A DNA stretch of 64,000 nucleotides from CBDCFV01 sp965203835 (GCA_965203835.1 OZ241919.1:2108001-2172000); one strand, 5' to 3'. Shown: positions 50,719 to 59,007, counted from the first letter of the stretch. Notes: a model not told the origin generated them from the sequence alone. A program made the numbers and translations.

Positions 50719-52314
50719 TCAGGCCCCCACCGTCGCCCCAACAGTAAGAGCAACTACCGTCCGGGAATCCCGCCCGGAAACACAGAACCGGTCCGCACCA
50801 AGGCCTTCATCAGAGGTCTCCCCCCTTTTACCAGCCCTGACAGGATGGGTTTGACCCCGCCCGTGCCGCGCTGCAAGCGCCAGTCTGAACTGCCTGGACA
50901 CCTGGGACCAATGACTCCACACATGCTTGATACGCGTCCTTGCAGGTACGCACAAGGTGATAGAGCCATCGCCGACAGAACACTCCTGCCGGAACGGAAC
51001 GCGCTCAGAGTAACGCAGCAACCGCCTGGCCAACACCAACGCAGCAGCCTGGTCGACACTGAGCCCGTATCTCTTCCCAAACTTCACCCTGCCCACCAGC
51101 GAACTGAAGGCAGGGTTCACCCGGAATACCTCAACTCCCTCACGGTATCCCCGGGATGCGAAATACTCCTGAATCTTGCCGTAAGCAAACGAAGAAAGCA
51201 TCCTCGAATACCGGTGGGACTCCCCCTCCAACTCCGCCTTCTTCTTCTCGAAGTCCAACCTCTCGATCACCACCGGCTTGCCGGCTACCCTGGCCAAGCC
51301 AATCACCTTCGCGACAGCATCCCCCACCAAGGCCTCAGCCTGATTGGTCGTCTTCCCATAGGTGACCAAGGGAAGCGACCATGAGGCAACCGGATTTCCC
51401 GAAGGGTCCGTCTCGCATACCGCCAAGTGGTCAGCGTTTACGTCAACGCCGAAGGCCCCTCTGTGACGGTCGGTTACGACAGGCGAACCCTCGTACCGGG
51501 TAGAAACGAAAACTCTCCAGCCCTTAGGGTCACGCTTGAAACGGTAGCTTATGGCCCTGCCAAGTTCGGATCCCGAGGAACCCTCCTGCTTCCTGAGGAA
51601 CTTCGCCTCCGCACAGGCATGAAGCGCAGCCAAAATGCGCTCGTGACCGTAGGCAAAACGTACGCCTTCAATCAGAACGTACTTGCCATGCTCACGCACC
51701 AAGCAGTCCGGCATCCTCAACTTCAGGGTCAGGCTGCCGTCGTCAGCCACCGAGGCAACACATAACTGGCAACCAGCGTTCTCATCCCCGCTGCCCAAGA
51801 TGAAGAACTCGTCAGACCGGGCATCCCGCCAGTCCCTCAACCACTCCTCGTGACTGGAGTAGCCGTTCGCCGGAAGGTCAAACTGCCTCCGCCACAACCG
51901 CCTCGATCCGAAGGCTATCCTGACTGTGCCGTCTACAGAATCGGACTTCAGAGCGTCCAACTTCCATTTCAGGTTGGCAAGGCGCCTCTTCTTCTGATGG
52001 ACCCAGAAGGGTCCCTTCTGACTACCCTTCTCCCCGATCTCGGACTTCCCCTTGGATATCCCCCGCTCCAAGCTGGCAATCCGCCTCTCCCTCGACTGAT
52101 GAGAAGCGGAAATCTTCCCTTCAACCGACACCTTCAGGGAATTGAACATCCGGGCCAGAATGCCCTGACCGGCTATGAAGTCCTTCTTCAAAGAAGCAGG
52201 GGATTCTCCGGCACAATGCAGAGCAAAAAGCTTCCTCTCCAGCACTCCGAAAAGAGCGCCGTAGGCATCCAGGGCCTCATCACACCCGTACACCCGGGTC
52301 TGATGGGTCCCCAT
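50719..52314 (-). CDS. TnpB-like (IS605 OrfB-type) RuvC protein without zinc finger
   Basis: A 531-aa protein with start ATG 52312-52314 (MGTHQTRVYGCDEALDAYGA; aaggag ten bases upstream). RuvC motifs: GAFGVDVNADH (D291), KPVVIERLDFEKKK (E351) and RYGLSVDQAAALVLARR (D421). Between motifs II and III it has VNPAFSSLVGRVKFGKRYG instead of the C-x2-C...C-x2-C zinc finger of typical TnpB and Cas12. This matches the zinc-free group of OrfB-like proteins annotated as TnpB-related. It sits within the CRISPR-like array, on the opposite strand, with repeats on both sides. It could be a transposon-derived RNA-guided nuclease gene or an array-associated effector; no TnpA partner is visible. Confidence 0.8.
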   Translation of the reverse strand: MGTHQTRVYGCDEALDAYGALFGVLERKLFALHCAGESPASLKKDFIAGQGILARMFNSLKVSVEGKISASHQSRERRIASLERGISKGKSEIGEKGSQKGPFWVHQKKRRLANLKWKLDALKSDSVDGTVRIAFGSRRLWRRQFDLPANGYSSHEEWLRDWRDARSDEFFILGSGDENAGCQLCVASVADDGSLTLKLRMPDCLVREHGKYVLIEGVRFAYGHERILAALHACAEAKFLRKQEGSSGSELGRAISYRFKRDPKGWRVFVSTRYEGSPVVTDRHRGAFGVDVNADHLAVCETDPSGNPVASWSLPLVTYGKTTNQAEALVGDAVAKVIGLARVAGKPVVIERLDFEKKKAELEGESHRYSRMLSSFAYGKIQEYFASRGYREGVEVFRVNPAFSSLVGRVKFGKRYGLSVDQAAALVLARRLLRYSERVPFRQECSVGDGSITLCVPARTRIKHVWSHWSQVSRQFRLALAARHGRGQTHPVRAGKRGETSDEGLGADRFCVSGRDSRTVVALTVGATVGA

Positions 52315-52490
52315 CCTGAGCCGGCTCCTTGAGGCCAAGCAACACCCCATTCGACAGCTTTACAAGAACATTTATGCAGGAGCCATGTTAGCCTGAAAAC
52401 CTCAGCCGGACAATCAAGAAATGTCATGCACAGGCAGGCTTACCATCATCAACCGGAACACACTGGACACAACCTTATCTTCAACAGTTG

Positions 52491-52636
52491 GCAACCCCCC
52501 AACGCACGGGGCTCCACCCCTTGGAGAGACCGACAGGGTGGGAGAAGCATGACGACCCCCACCCGGGGCCCCGCCTTCGCCTGATGTCAATGGGGGCCAA
52601 GGAAATTGCCCATTCCCCGACACCCGAGCCTCCACC
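52491..52636 (+). CRISPR. Short decayed CRISPR-like array, three repeats
   Basis: Repeat-like copies start at 52491 (accccccaacgcacggggct, then ccacc), 52551 (gacgacccccacccggggcc, then ccgcc) and 52611 (cattccccgacacccgagcc, then tccacc), exactly 60 bp apart. Orientation and period equal the main array on the other side of the TnpB-like gene, so this is probably its continuation. Confidence 0.55.
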
Positions 52637-52702
52637 GAGCACGGGAGTGCCTCCAAGGGCATAGGCACATCATCCCCGCTCCAAGCGAATGTCACGCATT
52701 CC

Positions 52703-52731
52703 AAGACACCGCCCACGACACCGCATATAAT
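52703..52731 (+). promoter_or_regulatory. Sigma-70-like promoter of the vWA-PP2C-kinase operon
   Basis: TATAAT at 52726-52731 and aagaca at 52703-52708 are 17 bp apart; the ATG of the first gene follows 31 bp later with gagg upstream. Confidence 0.55.
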
Positions 52732-52762
52732 CAAACTCAAATCCCACACGAGGTAACAGACC

Positions 52763-53440
52763 ATGACATCCCCCACCTCTCCCCTGACCGAACTGGACCT
52801 GATCGAAAATCCCGAGTCAAGGCTCGCCTGCGTGGTCCTGGTCGACACCAGCACCTCCATGTCCGGCGAACCTATCGCCGAAGTCAACGCCGGCATACGC
52901 CGCCTCAACCAAGAGATCGCCAAGGACGACCTCACCCTCTCCAGGGCAGAAATCTCCATCATCGCCTTCAACAATACCTACGCAGTGGTACAAAACTTCG
53001 GCGATGAAATAGACTACGAGAACTCCGAGCTCATCGCCTCCGGCGGCACCCGCATGGCCGCGCCCCTCCAAGAAGCCCTGAACATGCTGGAACGCCGCAA
53101 GCAACAATACCGCGAACACGGCATCCCCTATTACCGCCCCATCATCATGTTGCTCACCGACGGCAAGCCGGAACATGACACTCCCGAAGAACTGAAGTCG
53201 GTGGCCGACCGCATCAAAACAGCCCAGCGGGACAACCACATCACCTTCTTCGCCATCGGCACCGCCACAGCAGACATGGCCACCCTCAACAGCCTCTCAA
53301 ACAGCCCGGCACGCAAGCTGGAAGGCACCCGCTTCGTCGAACTCTTCCAGTGGCTCTCCAACTCCATAACCGCCATCTCCCAAAGCACCATAAACGAGCG
53401 GGTCCAACTCCCCAGCACCGACCCCTGGTCAGAGTACTGA
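52763..53440 (+). CDS. TerY-like von Willebrand A domain protein
   Basis: A 225-aa single vWA domain. The MIDAS is complete: LVDTSTSMSG (DxSxS), SGGTRM (T) and LLTDGKP (D). It ends TDPWSEY and its stop overlaps the start of the next gene by one base (TGATG). vWA, PP2C phosphatase and kinase genes in this order form the TerY-P triad; E. coli yegL-pphC-yegI is the same arrangement. The vWA protein probably is a substrate or scaffold for the kinase/phosphatase pair in a stress or defence signalling unit. Confidence 0.88.
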   Translation: MTSPTSPLTELDLIENPESRLACVVLVDTSTSMSGEPIAEVNAGIRRLNQEIAKDDLTLSRAEISIIAFNNTYAVVQNFGDEIDYENSELIASGGTRMAAPLQEALNMLERRKQQYREHGIPYYRPIIMLLTDGKPEHDTPEELKSVADRIKTAQRDNHITFFAIGTATADMATLNSLSNSPARKLEGTRFVELFQWLSNSITAISQSTINERVQLPSTDPWSEY

Positions 53441-54231
53441 TGTCACCCCAACACACCTGGCGGGTGGCCCGCAGTTCAACACAAGGCACCCGCCACAAAC
53501 ACACCGGCACCGGCTGCCAAGACTACTCCTGCTTCCTGACCATGCCGAAGCTTTCGCCCGACACCCTGGTGGCCGTCGTAGCCGACGGCGTGGGCTCCGC
53601 CAAGCACTCTGCGCTAGCATCGCGCACCGCAGCCGAGACCGCAGCAGCCACCGCATCCCACATGCTCTGGCAAAATGGCCGCCGAAGCTCTCCCCACCGG
53701 ATGGAAACCCTGTTGAACGCCGCCGTCCTGGACGCCCGCATCGCCCTAGAACACCAAGCGGAACAGACCGCAGCTCCCCTGAAGGAACTCGCGACCACCC
53801 TGCTCCTGCTGGTGCATTCCAAAGACACCCTGGCAACCGCCCAGATAGGCGACGGCGCCGCAGTCATCTCCACCGTCCCGGGGGAGTACCATACCTTCGC
53901 CCGCCCCCAGAGGGGCGAGTACGCCAACGAGACCACCGCCCTCACGTCAAAGAGGGCCCTCCAGCACTGTGAAATCACCATCGCCCGCACCCACACTCCC
54001 GTGCTGGAAATCGCGATGCTCACCGACGGACTCCTGAGCGTCAGCCTGGACGCCGCCACCATGCAACCTCACCCACCCTTCTTCGCTTCCATGGCCAACT
54101 GGCTCAGAGATTATCCCCAAAACTCCCACCCCGGCCCGGCCCTCAGGGACACCATCTCATCAGACATGATCACCCGCCGCACCGACGATGACCTGACCCT
54201 GCTCCTAGCTGTCCGCAACGGACCCCAATGA
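53440..54231 (+). CDS. PP2C-type protein phosphatase of the triad
   Basis: A 263-aa protein starting at ATG 53440 (MSPQHTWRVARSSTQGTRHK). PP2C metal-binding parts are visible: CQDYSCF (first Asp), VVADGVGSAKHSALASRTAA (DG), IGDGAAV, and near the end MLTDGLL and RRTDDDLTLLLAV. It belongs to the short bacterial group related to E. coli PphC. It should remove phosphate from Ser/Thr of triad partners. The stop overlaps the kinase start (ATGA), so all three genes are translationally coupled. Confidence 0.88.
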   Translation: MSPQHTWRVARSSTQGTRHKHTGTGCQDYSCFLTMPKLSPDTLVAVVADGVGSAKHSALASRTAAETAAATASHMLWQNGRRSSPHRMETLLNAAVLDARIALEHQAEQTAAPLKELATTLLLLVHSKDTLATAQIGDGAAVISTVPGEYHTFARPQRGEYANETTALTSKRALQHCEITIARTHTPVLEIAMLTDGLLSVSLDAATMQPHPPFFASMANWLRDYPQNSHPGPALRDTISSDMITRRTDDDLTLLLAVRNGPQ

Positions 54232-55346
54232 CCACCAAGACGAGGCCGGCCAAAACCGGCAAGTTGTACTGGGACGGGAACCTCCTCCAACTGGATAGAC
54301 AAATAGGCGCCGGCAGGGAGGGCACGGTCCACGCCATCACCGACGTCCCCGAACTCGCCGCCAAGCTGATAGACCCCCACAACCCGGGCCCCGAACACGC
54401 CGCCCGCAAATTGGCGGTAATGGCAGCCAATCCCCCGTCCGTCACCCACTCCCGGCATTACCGCATCGCCTGGCCCACCGCCCTGATCACAGACAGAAAG
54501 AGGAAGGGCCTCACCATCGGCTACATCATGCCCCGCCTGGACAGCAAGACCTACCGCCACATCGGAAGCTACTTCAACCCCGCCCGACGCCGGAACATGC
54601 TCCTCGACAGGGAGAACGGCTATACCTACCTGCATCTGTTACGCCTAGCCCGCAACCTGGCATTGGCAGTGGACCGTATACACAGCCACAGCACCCTGTT
54701 GGGCGACCTCAACAGCAGGAACGTCCTAGCCGGGGACCACGGCCGCGTAGCCATCATCGACACCGACTCCTTCCAGGTCCTGGACCCCTCCACGGGGGAG
54801 ACCCTCCGTTCCCTGGTAGGTACCCCAGAGTACACGTCCCCCAAGCTACAGGGCAGGGAATTCTCCTGCATCGACCGCACCCAAGACGATGACCTCTTCG
54901 CCCTGGCCGTAATGCTCTACCAACTCCTCGTACAGGGCAGCCATCCCTTCGCCGGCACCATCAACCACGGGGCCGACACCGACCCCCACCATGTGGCCAG
55001 CCGCATCGAAAAGGGCGCCTTCGCTCACCAGTTGGGAGAAAACAACCCAATCTCGCCCACACCCAACGCCGCCCTCATCTGGGAAGACCTCCCCCTCAAA
55101 AGACAGTTCCGAGCAGCATTCCAAGAGACCCGCCCCCGCACCACCGCCCGTGCATGGGCCCAAGCCATCGACAAGGCCACTGCCAGCATCAAGAACTGCT
55201 GGAAAGAACACCTGCACTGGCACTTCCGCCGCTACTGCACCTGGTGCCGCTACAAGACCAAGACCGGGGTGGAACCCTTCCCCAGCCCGACGCAGGCCCG
55301 CAGATCCAAATCAGCCGCCGGAAGCACCGCCAAAAGACGCAGCTAA
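54228..55346 (+). CDS. Ser/Thr kinase-like protein with C-terminal zinc-ribbon-like end
   Basis: A 372-aa eukaryotic-type kinase of the YegI/TerY-P kind. Visible: glycine loop IGAGREGTVHAI, lysine in ELAAKLIDP, catalytic loop LLGDLNSRNVLAG (D...N), metal-binding IIDTDSFQV in place of DFG, GTPEYTSPKLQG and DDDLFALAVMLYQLLVQGSH. The catalytic loop has GD instead of RD. The C-terminus HWHFRRYCTWCRYKTKTG has a C-x2-C that may be half of a zinc ribbon, as in other triad kinases. It should phosphorylate partner proteins in a pathway not known here. Confidence 0.85.
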   Translation: MTTKTRPAKTGKLYWDGNLLQLDRQIGAGREGTVHAITDVPELAAKLIDPHNPGPEHAARKLAVMAANPPSVTHSRHYRIAWPTALITDRKRKGLTIGYIMPRLDSKTYRHIGSYFNPARRRNMLLDRENGYTYLHLLRLARNLALAVDRIHSHSTLLGDLNSRNVLAGDHGRVAIIDTDSFQVLDPSTGETLRSLVGTPEYTSPKLQGREFSCIDRTQDDDLFALAVMLYQLLVQGSHPFAGTINHGADTDPHHVASRIEKGAFAHQLGENNPISPTPNAALIWEDLPLKRQFRAAFQETRPRTTARAWAQAIDKATASIKNCWKEHLHWHFRRYCTWCRYKTKTGVEPFPSPTQARRSKSAAGSTAKRRS

Positions 55347-55409
55347 CAACCGCTGCCCGGACAAGGTCACCCGCCAGCCAACCACATCAAACACCGCGGA
55401 ACACCCACA

Positions 55410-55907
55410 ATGCCCCAAGAACAACAACTCCTCCTACCCATCATGGGATTCCTCTCCCTGATCACCGGCCTAGCTTGGATGGTCTTCAACCACCAACACG
55501 ACAAAGTGCAGAACACCATCCAACGCACCAAAGCACTCTCCGACACCACCATACGTTTGGCCAAGGACGCCAGCATCAAGATGCAGTCCTTCGAAGACCT
55601 CCGCGTCTTCTGGGCAACCTACGCCCGCACCATCACATCCTCCAAAATACCACCCAGCCCGGAACTCCAAAGAGTCCTCTTCCCATACCAGCCCGACGAA
55701 CACCGGTCCATGGCCGACAAGAAGGCCGAAGAAGCCCGCCGCACCGCAATCGCCCTCTGGTACACCCTGGGCCTCCTCGAAAAGAGGGAAGCCCAGTACG
55801 AACTGAAGACGGCCATATTCACCCTCTACCGGGAGGAGCGCAAGCCCGAAGACGGGCTGCAGAAAGAGTTAGGGCGTCCGCCCCCCGGACTGCCTCCGGT
55901 GAAGTAA
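55410..55907 (+). CDS. Membrane-anchored protein of unknown function
   Basis: A 165-aa protein with one N-terminal transmembrane segment (LLLPIMGFLSLITGLAWMVF) and a charged, helical cytoplasmic part (SFEDLRVFWATYART, LYREERKPEDGLQKEL). It follows the kinase by 63 bp and may belong to the same transcript. No family recognised. Confidence 0.6.
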   Translation: MPQEQQLLLPIMGFLSLITGLAWMVFNHQHDKVQNTIQRTKALSDTTIRLAKDASIKMQSFEDLRVFWATYARTITSSKIPPSPELQRVLFPYQPDEHRSMADKKAEEARRTAIALWYTLGLLEKREAQYELKTAIFTLYREERKPEDGLQKELGRPPPGLPPVK

Positions 55908-56078
55908 CGTACGTCCCTGCACACCAACATAACTACGTCACTGCACCTTTACACACCTGCACAAAAGCTGAAAAACAGCATGGACCATCACCGGATCACC
56001 TGAGTCCCCGAAAACCGCAAACGCTTCCGGACCCCGTCAAGACCAAGCTCGAACACGACGTCCAGAGCCGGAGGACCA

Positions 56079-56249
56079 ATGCCCCCGGAACTCTACCGCC
56101 CCGTACCGGACAACTACCACAGCGCTTGGAAAAGGATCACCAAGTTCCACCAAGACCACTGGGTCACGCTCACCCCCCCCAGAGGATACTTCAACAAGCT
56201 GATATTCACTCCCTGGACCACCCACGACGCGATGCTGTCATTCAACTGA
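56079..56249 (+). CDS. Very small protein, unknown
   Basis: A 56-codon frame from ATG 56079 to TGA 56247-56249 with ggagga just upstream. It encodes MPPELYRPVPDNYHSAWKRI and on to TPWTTHDAMLSFN. No family recognised, no membrane segment. The ribosome-binding site and the neighbour-like codon use support it. Confidence 0.45.
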   Translation: MPPELYRPVPDNYHSAWKRITKFHQDHWVTLTPPRGYFNKLIFTPWTTHDAMLSFN

Positions 56250-56699
56250 CCTGGGGTCATTGACCAGAACACCGTCAGGTCGAAAACACCCCACAGAAAA
56301 CCGTTACCCCTTCCTCCGGGGCTCCGCCCTGTGCCGGCCCCATCATGCCTACGCCGCCCACTTCCCCCCACACCCGCGGGGCTGCTCCATGGGAGGCTAT
56401 CAACTCCGTATCCCGGCAGGCGCCAGGATCCACCATCCTCCCGCTTACGCCTCCAAGTGACTTCCTCTCCCAGCACAAAGAGGCCCTACCGTTGTAAACT
56501 GCCAACGACCCCCGTTCACAATTCTCACCTCGCCGCCAGCCAGCAAGCCTGCCGTCCTCCCCAGACCAGGGGCTCCGCCGTTAGCCCACTGAAGGCCTGC
56601 CCAACACGGACTCCCCAACGGGGACCAAACCCAGCTAAAATGAAGCCGTCAGGACACATTACGCCAAACCCGCCCATCCCAACTCAGCAGGACCGGAAC
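56250..56699. other. Intergenic region with four decayed CRISPR-like repeats
   Basis: No gene supported. Repeat-like copies at 56302-56327 (ccttcctccggggctccgcc), 56358-56389 (cttccccccacacccgcggg, then gctgctcc), 56554-56580 (cctccccagaccaggggctc) and 56608-56625 (ggactccccaacggggac). Within the two pairs the starts are 56 and 54 bp apart. Confidence 0.45.
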
Positions 56700-57080
56700 A
56701 TGAGCACAGACTTCCAAGGCATAGCACCCACATCGGACACCGGCCGTCACCTCAGCATGACCACCCGCACACTTCTACCATTGACACAGTTCCTAGAACA
56801 CATCGCGCCCGACGCGAAGGACAACTTCTTCGACACCTGGAACTACAACACCGACGAAGACTGGACAAACGGAGAAGCCCTCCAACTCGCCTCCAAGATC
56901 CGCGAAAACGTCGAGAACGGTCACGCCCTCAGATGGGCCCAAGCCAACGGCACCCCGGTAACCGGCGAGGACAACGTCACCCTATACTTCACCTGCTGTG
57001 GACACCATTATTTCCACGCAGACGTCGCAATCCACTTCGCGGAATTTCTCGAGGCCTCCGGGGGATTCACCGTCACCTGA
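56700..57080 (+). CDS. Unknown protein
   Basis: A 126-aa protein starting at ATG 56700 (MSTDFQGIAPTSDTGRHLSM); the frame is open further upstream across repeat-containing sequence, so I use this ATG. It contains YFTCCGHHYFHADVAIHFAE, with a CC-x-HH cluster. No family recognised. Confidence 0.5.
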   Translation: MSTDFQGIAPTSDTGRHLSMTTRTLLPLTQFLEHIAPDAKDNFFDTWNYNTDEDWTNGEALQLASKIRENVENGHALRWAQANGTPVTGEDNVTLYFTCCGHHYFHADVAIHFAEFLEASGGFTVT

Positions 57081-57140
57081 ACCGCCCCCAACACACCCCT
57101 CCGACGCGCCGCCCCACTCACCTGAGTCCAACGGCACCAA

Positions 57141-57206
57141 GCCATCCCCGAGCGGGCTCCACCCCTGTCTACGAACGACATCAACTCCCCCCCAAAGGGG
57201 CACCCA
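57141..57206 (+). repeat. Two decayed CRISPR-like repeats
   Basis: Copies at 57141-57163 (ccatccccgagcgggctcca) and 57181-57206 (tcaactcccccccaaagggg, then caccc), array orientation; the second is nearer than the usual period. Confidence 0.4.
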
Positions 57207-57247
57207 AAAGCTCCAACACCAGCAAACACTCAAGGAGACCCCGAACC

Positions 57248-57652
57248 GTGAACACACCCAACCTCCTCGATATACTCGTCAACAGGGCCATCGACGCCGG
57301 CCTAGCCACCCCTGAGGAATCAGCAACCGCCAGGCTCCAGCTCGAGGCCGCCCAACTACCCCCAGAAGTCCTGGAAGACTTCTACGCCGAAGCAGCCAAC
57401 GAAGTACGCCAAACCGCCATCTCAGACCAAGTCCATCCGTTTCCACAAGACGAGCAGGAAATAGTCCAATGGCTGACCCAAGCACTACGCCAAGCCCCGT
57501 GGGTCGACAACGCCGAATCAACCTACCTCAGCCCCTACGGCACCCATCAAGCACTCCTCCGGATCACCCACACCGTAGGCGACACCGCCCGCCTGGCCAT
57601 CTCCTACTCAAACGACGAAGAACTAGAAGAGGACTTCGACGAGAACTTCTGA
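57248..57652 (+). CDS. Unknown acidic helical protein
   Basis: A 134-aa protein from a GTG at 57248 with aaggaga upstream (VNTPNLLDILVNRAIDAGLA). It is acidic, mostly helical, and ends DEELEEDFDENF. No family recognised. The same frame is open upstream through the previous gene's region but is not coding there. Confidence 0.5.
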   Translation: MNTPNLLDILVNRAIDAGLATPEESATARLQLEAAQLPPEVLEDFYAEAANEVRQTAISDQVHPFPQDEQEIVQWLTQALRQAPWVDNAESTYLSPYGTHQALLRITHTVGDTARLAISYSNDEELEEDFDENF

Positions 57653-57679
57653 ACGGCATACAACGCCGACTCACACAAC

Positions 57680-57822
57680 ACCTCCCCCAACGGGCCTTCA
57701 CTGATCAACGCAGTCGAAAAGACCTTCAAACACTTCACCCTCCCCCCCGAAGATCCTCCGCCTTACCCGGTCGCCCTCGCCGGCGCACCCAACCCCAAAC
57801 TCCCCCAAAACGGGCCACGATA
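57680..57822 (+). repeat. Three decayed CRISPR-like repeats with 58-59 bp period
   Basis: Copies start at about 57680 (acacctcccccaacgggcct, then tcactg), 57738 (accctcccccccgaagatcc, then tccgcc) and 57797 (aactcccccaaaacgggcca). Orientation as in the main array. Confidence 0.4.
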
Positions 57823-57842
57823 CAACAAATACAGGATAGACC

Positions 57843-58229
57843 ATGACCACGATCCGCTACACAATCGACGTCCCGGAACAGGCCATCCCCGAACTCCAAG
57901 CCTTGATGAAGCGCCACGACGCCCACTTCGACTCAAAGAGGCAGATCACCGCGATCAACGACATCTTCATGGAAGCATCAACCGCCATGGGACACCATGT
58001 CCCCGACCTGGTATCATCCATGAACCGGCACCTGAAGGTGCTGGGACTAACTCCGCTCGTCCCCACGGACCACCAAGACTGGGACCTGAACAAAACCCAG
58101 GAATTCCTGAAATTTGCAGTCACCAACTTCAAGTGGCAGGACAACCTGGTGCAAGAGGACTGGTGGCAGGACGAATACGACTCATGGGAAGCCCTGGTCA
58201 GGGACAACCCTTTCATATTCCAACAGTAA
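57843..58229 (+). CDS. Unknown protein
   Basis: A 128-aa soluble protein (MTTIRYTIDVPEQAIPELQA), with an N-terminal part that could be a ribbon-helix-like or ferredoxin-like strand-helix unit and a Trp/Asp-rich C-terminus (EDWWQDEYDSWEALVRDNPF). No family recognised. Confidence 0.55.
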   Translation: MTTIRYTIDVPEQAIPELQALMKRHDAHFDSKRQITAINDIFMEASTAMGHHVPDLVSSMNRHLKVLGLTPLVPTDHQDWDLNKTQEFLKFAVTNFKWQDNLVQEDWWQDEYDSWEALVRDNPFIFQQ

Positions 58230-59007
58230 CCCCCGGGAAATAACCTCCTCCCGCAAATACAACCGCGGCAAAAAACACCCGTCCGGCGAGTGCCCGAACA
58301 CTCCGGGGACGGAGAGCAATCGAACGGCCATCTTACCGGCGACTCCCAAACGAGTCCATCCCAGATCCGTACCAACAAAATCCAGCAACAGCGCACAAAG
58401 CACCCCCGGGAGCACCCCCAGCACCCGGGGTTTCACCCACGCCCTGAGCCGACCCAATCACCATCCCTAGATTTCCCCGCCGTAAGCGGGGCTTCAACCA
58501 CCGGAGCAATCCCGGCGCCGAACCAGAAAAGCCGCTCCAGCACCAACGCCACTCACACCCGTACTCACCCACCTTCCCACCACCAACCGAGGCTGCGGTC
58601 CCGCCGTCGCCCACACCCCACAAAGACATCACTGTCCGTCAACACCGCCTCCAGGCGTATACCCATAACGCCGCTCACATACCCCCTTCCCTCACTGGGG
58701 CCAATGCCCACATCAAAAAGGGGCAAACGAACCTTACCAACACCGTCAAACTCTCTTAACGTTAAATAAACCCCCGCATCACTCCTAAATGCAAAACCCA
58801 TAGGGAGAGAACCCGTTAATATGAAAATACACCTTTGAGCAGGAACCCCATCAAAATTCCCAAACACCTGCACCCCCATCAACAGGCCGCATACGAACCA
58901 CCAAGAAAGGCCCCCACACTATTGACCGACCTGACACCGTCCAGAAACGGCGCAACGCCAGAACACCTCAACCGGCACCAAACCGACCATCCAAGAGAGC
59001 AAACACG
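58230..59007. other. Long intergenic region with decayed repeats
   Basis: No confident gene. Repeat-like copies at 58410-58437 (gcacccccagcacccggggt, then ttcacc) and 58469-58499 (atttccccgccgtaagcggg, then gcttcaacc) start about 59 bp apart. A minus-strand open frame at 58565-58882 (105 codons, MMGVQVFGNFDGVPAQRCIF) lies in locally AT-richer DNA and could be a gene fragment; I recognise no family. Confidence 0.45.

Larger units (their letters stand above)
52315..52762. other. Intergenic region with a second short array and a promoter
   Basis: No gene supported. It holds the three-repeat array at 52491-52636 and the promoter at 52703-52731 described separately. The part next to the TnpB-like gene (52315-52450) could hold the end of the inserted element but I see no inverted repeat. 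Confidence 0.5.

Noticed and set aside
49645..52700. Complete type I-E CRISPR-Cas locus
   Set aside because: The repeat geometry is I-E-like, but no cas3, Cascade, cas1 or cas2 gene lies near the array or anywhere in the window.
55154..56263. 369-codon plus-strand frame over the kinase end and the next gene
   Set aside because: Shadow of the kinase C-terminus and of the membrane-anchored protein; its last part lies in a region where the small gene at 56079-56249, with a ribosome-binding site, fits better.
29934..58499. Integron-type attC sites between the small genes
   Set aside because: The repeats lack the RYYYAAC/GTTRRRY ends, no integron integrase is seen, and their stem and 60-bp spacing match the CRISPR-like array much better.
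58565..58882. Minus-strand 105-codon gene
   Set aside because: The translation looks protein-like in part and the DNA is locally AT-richer, but there is no family, ribosome-binding site or neighbour to support it, so I only mention it in the gap entry.
29900..58900. Reassignment of UAG to an amino acid in this island
   Set aside because: Several genes here end in TAG at a sensible place (33781, 35017, 41356, 41699, 44588, 46451) and I saw no conserved gene needing TAG read-through.
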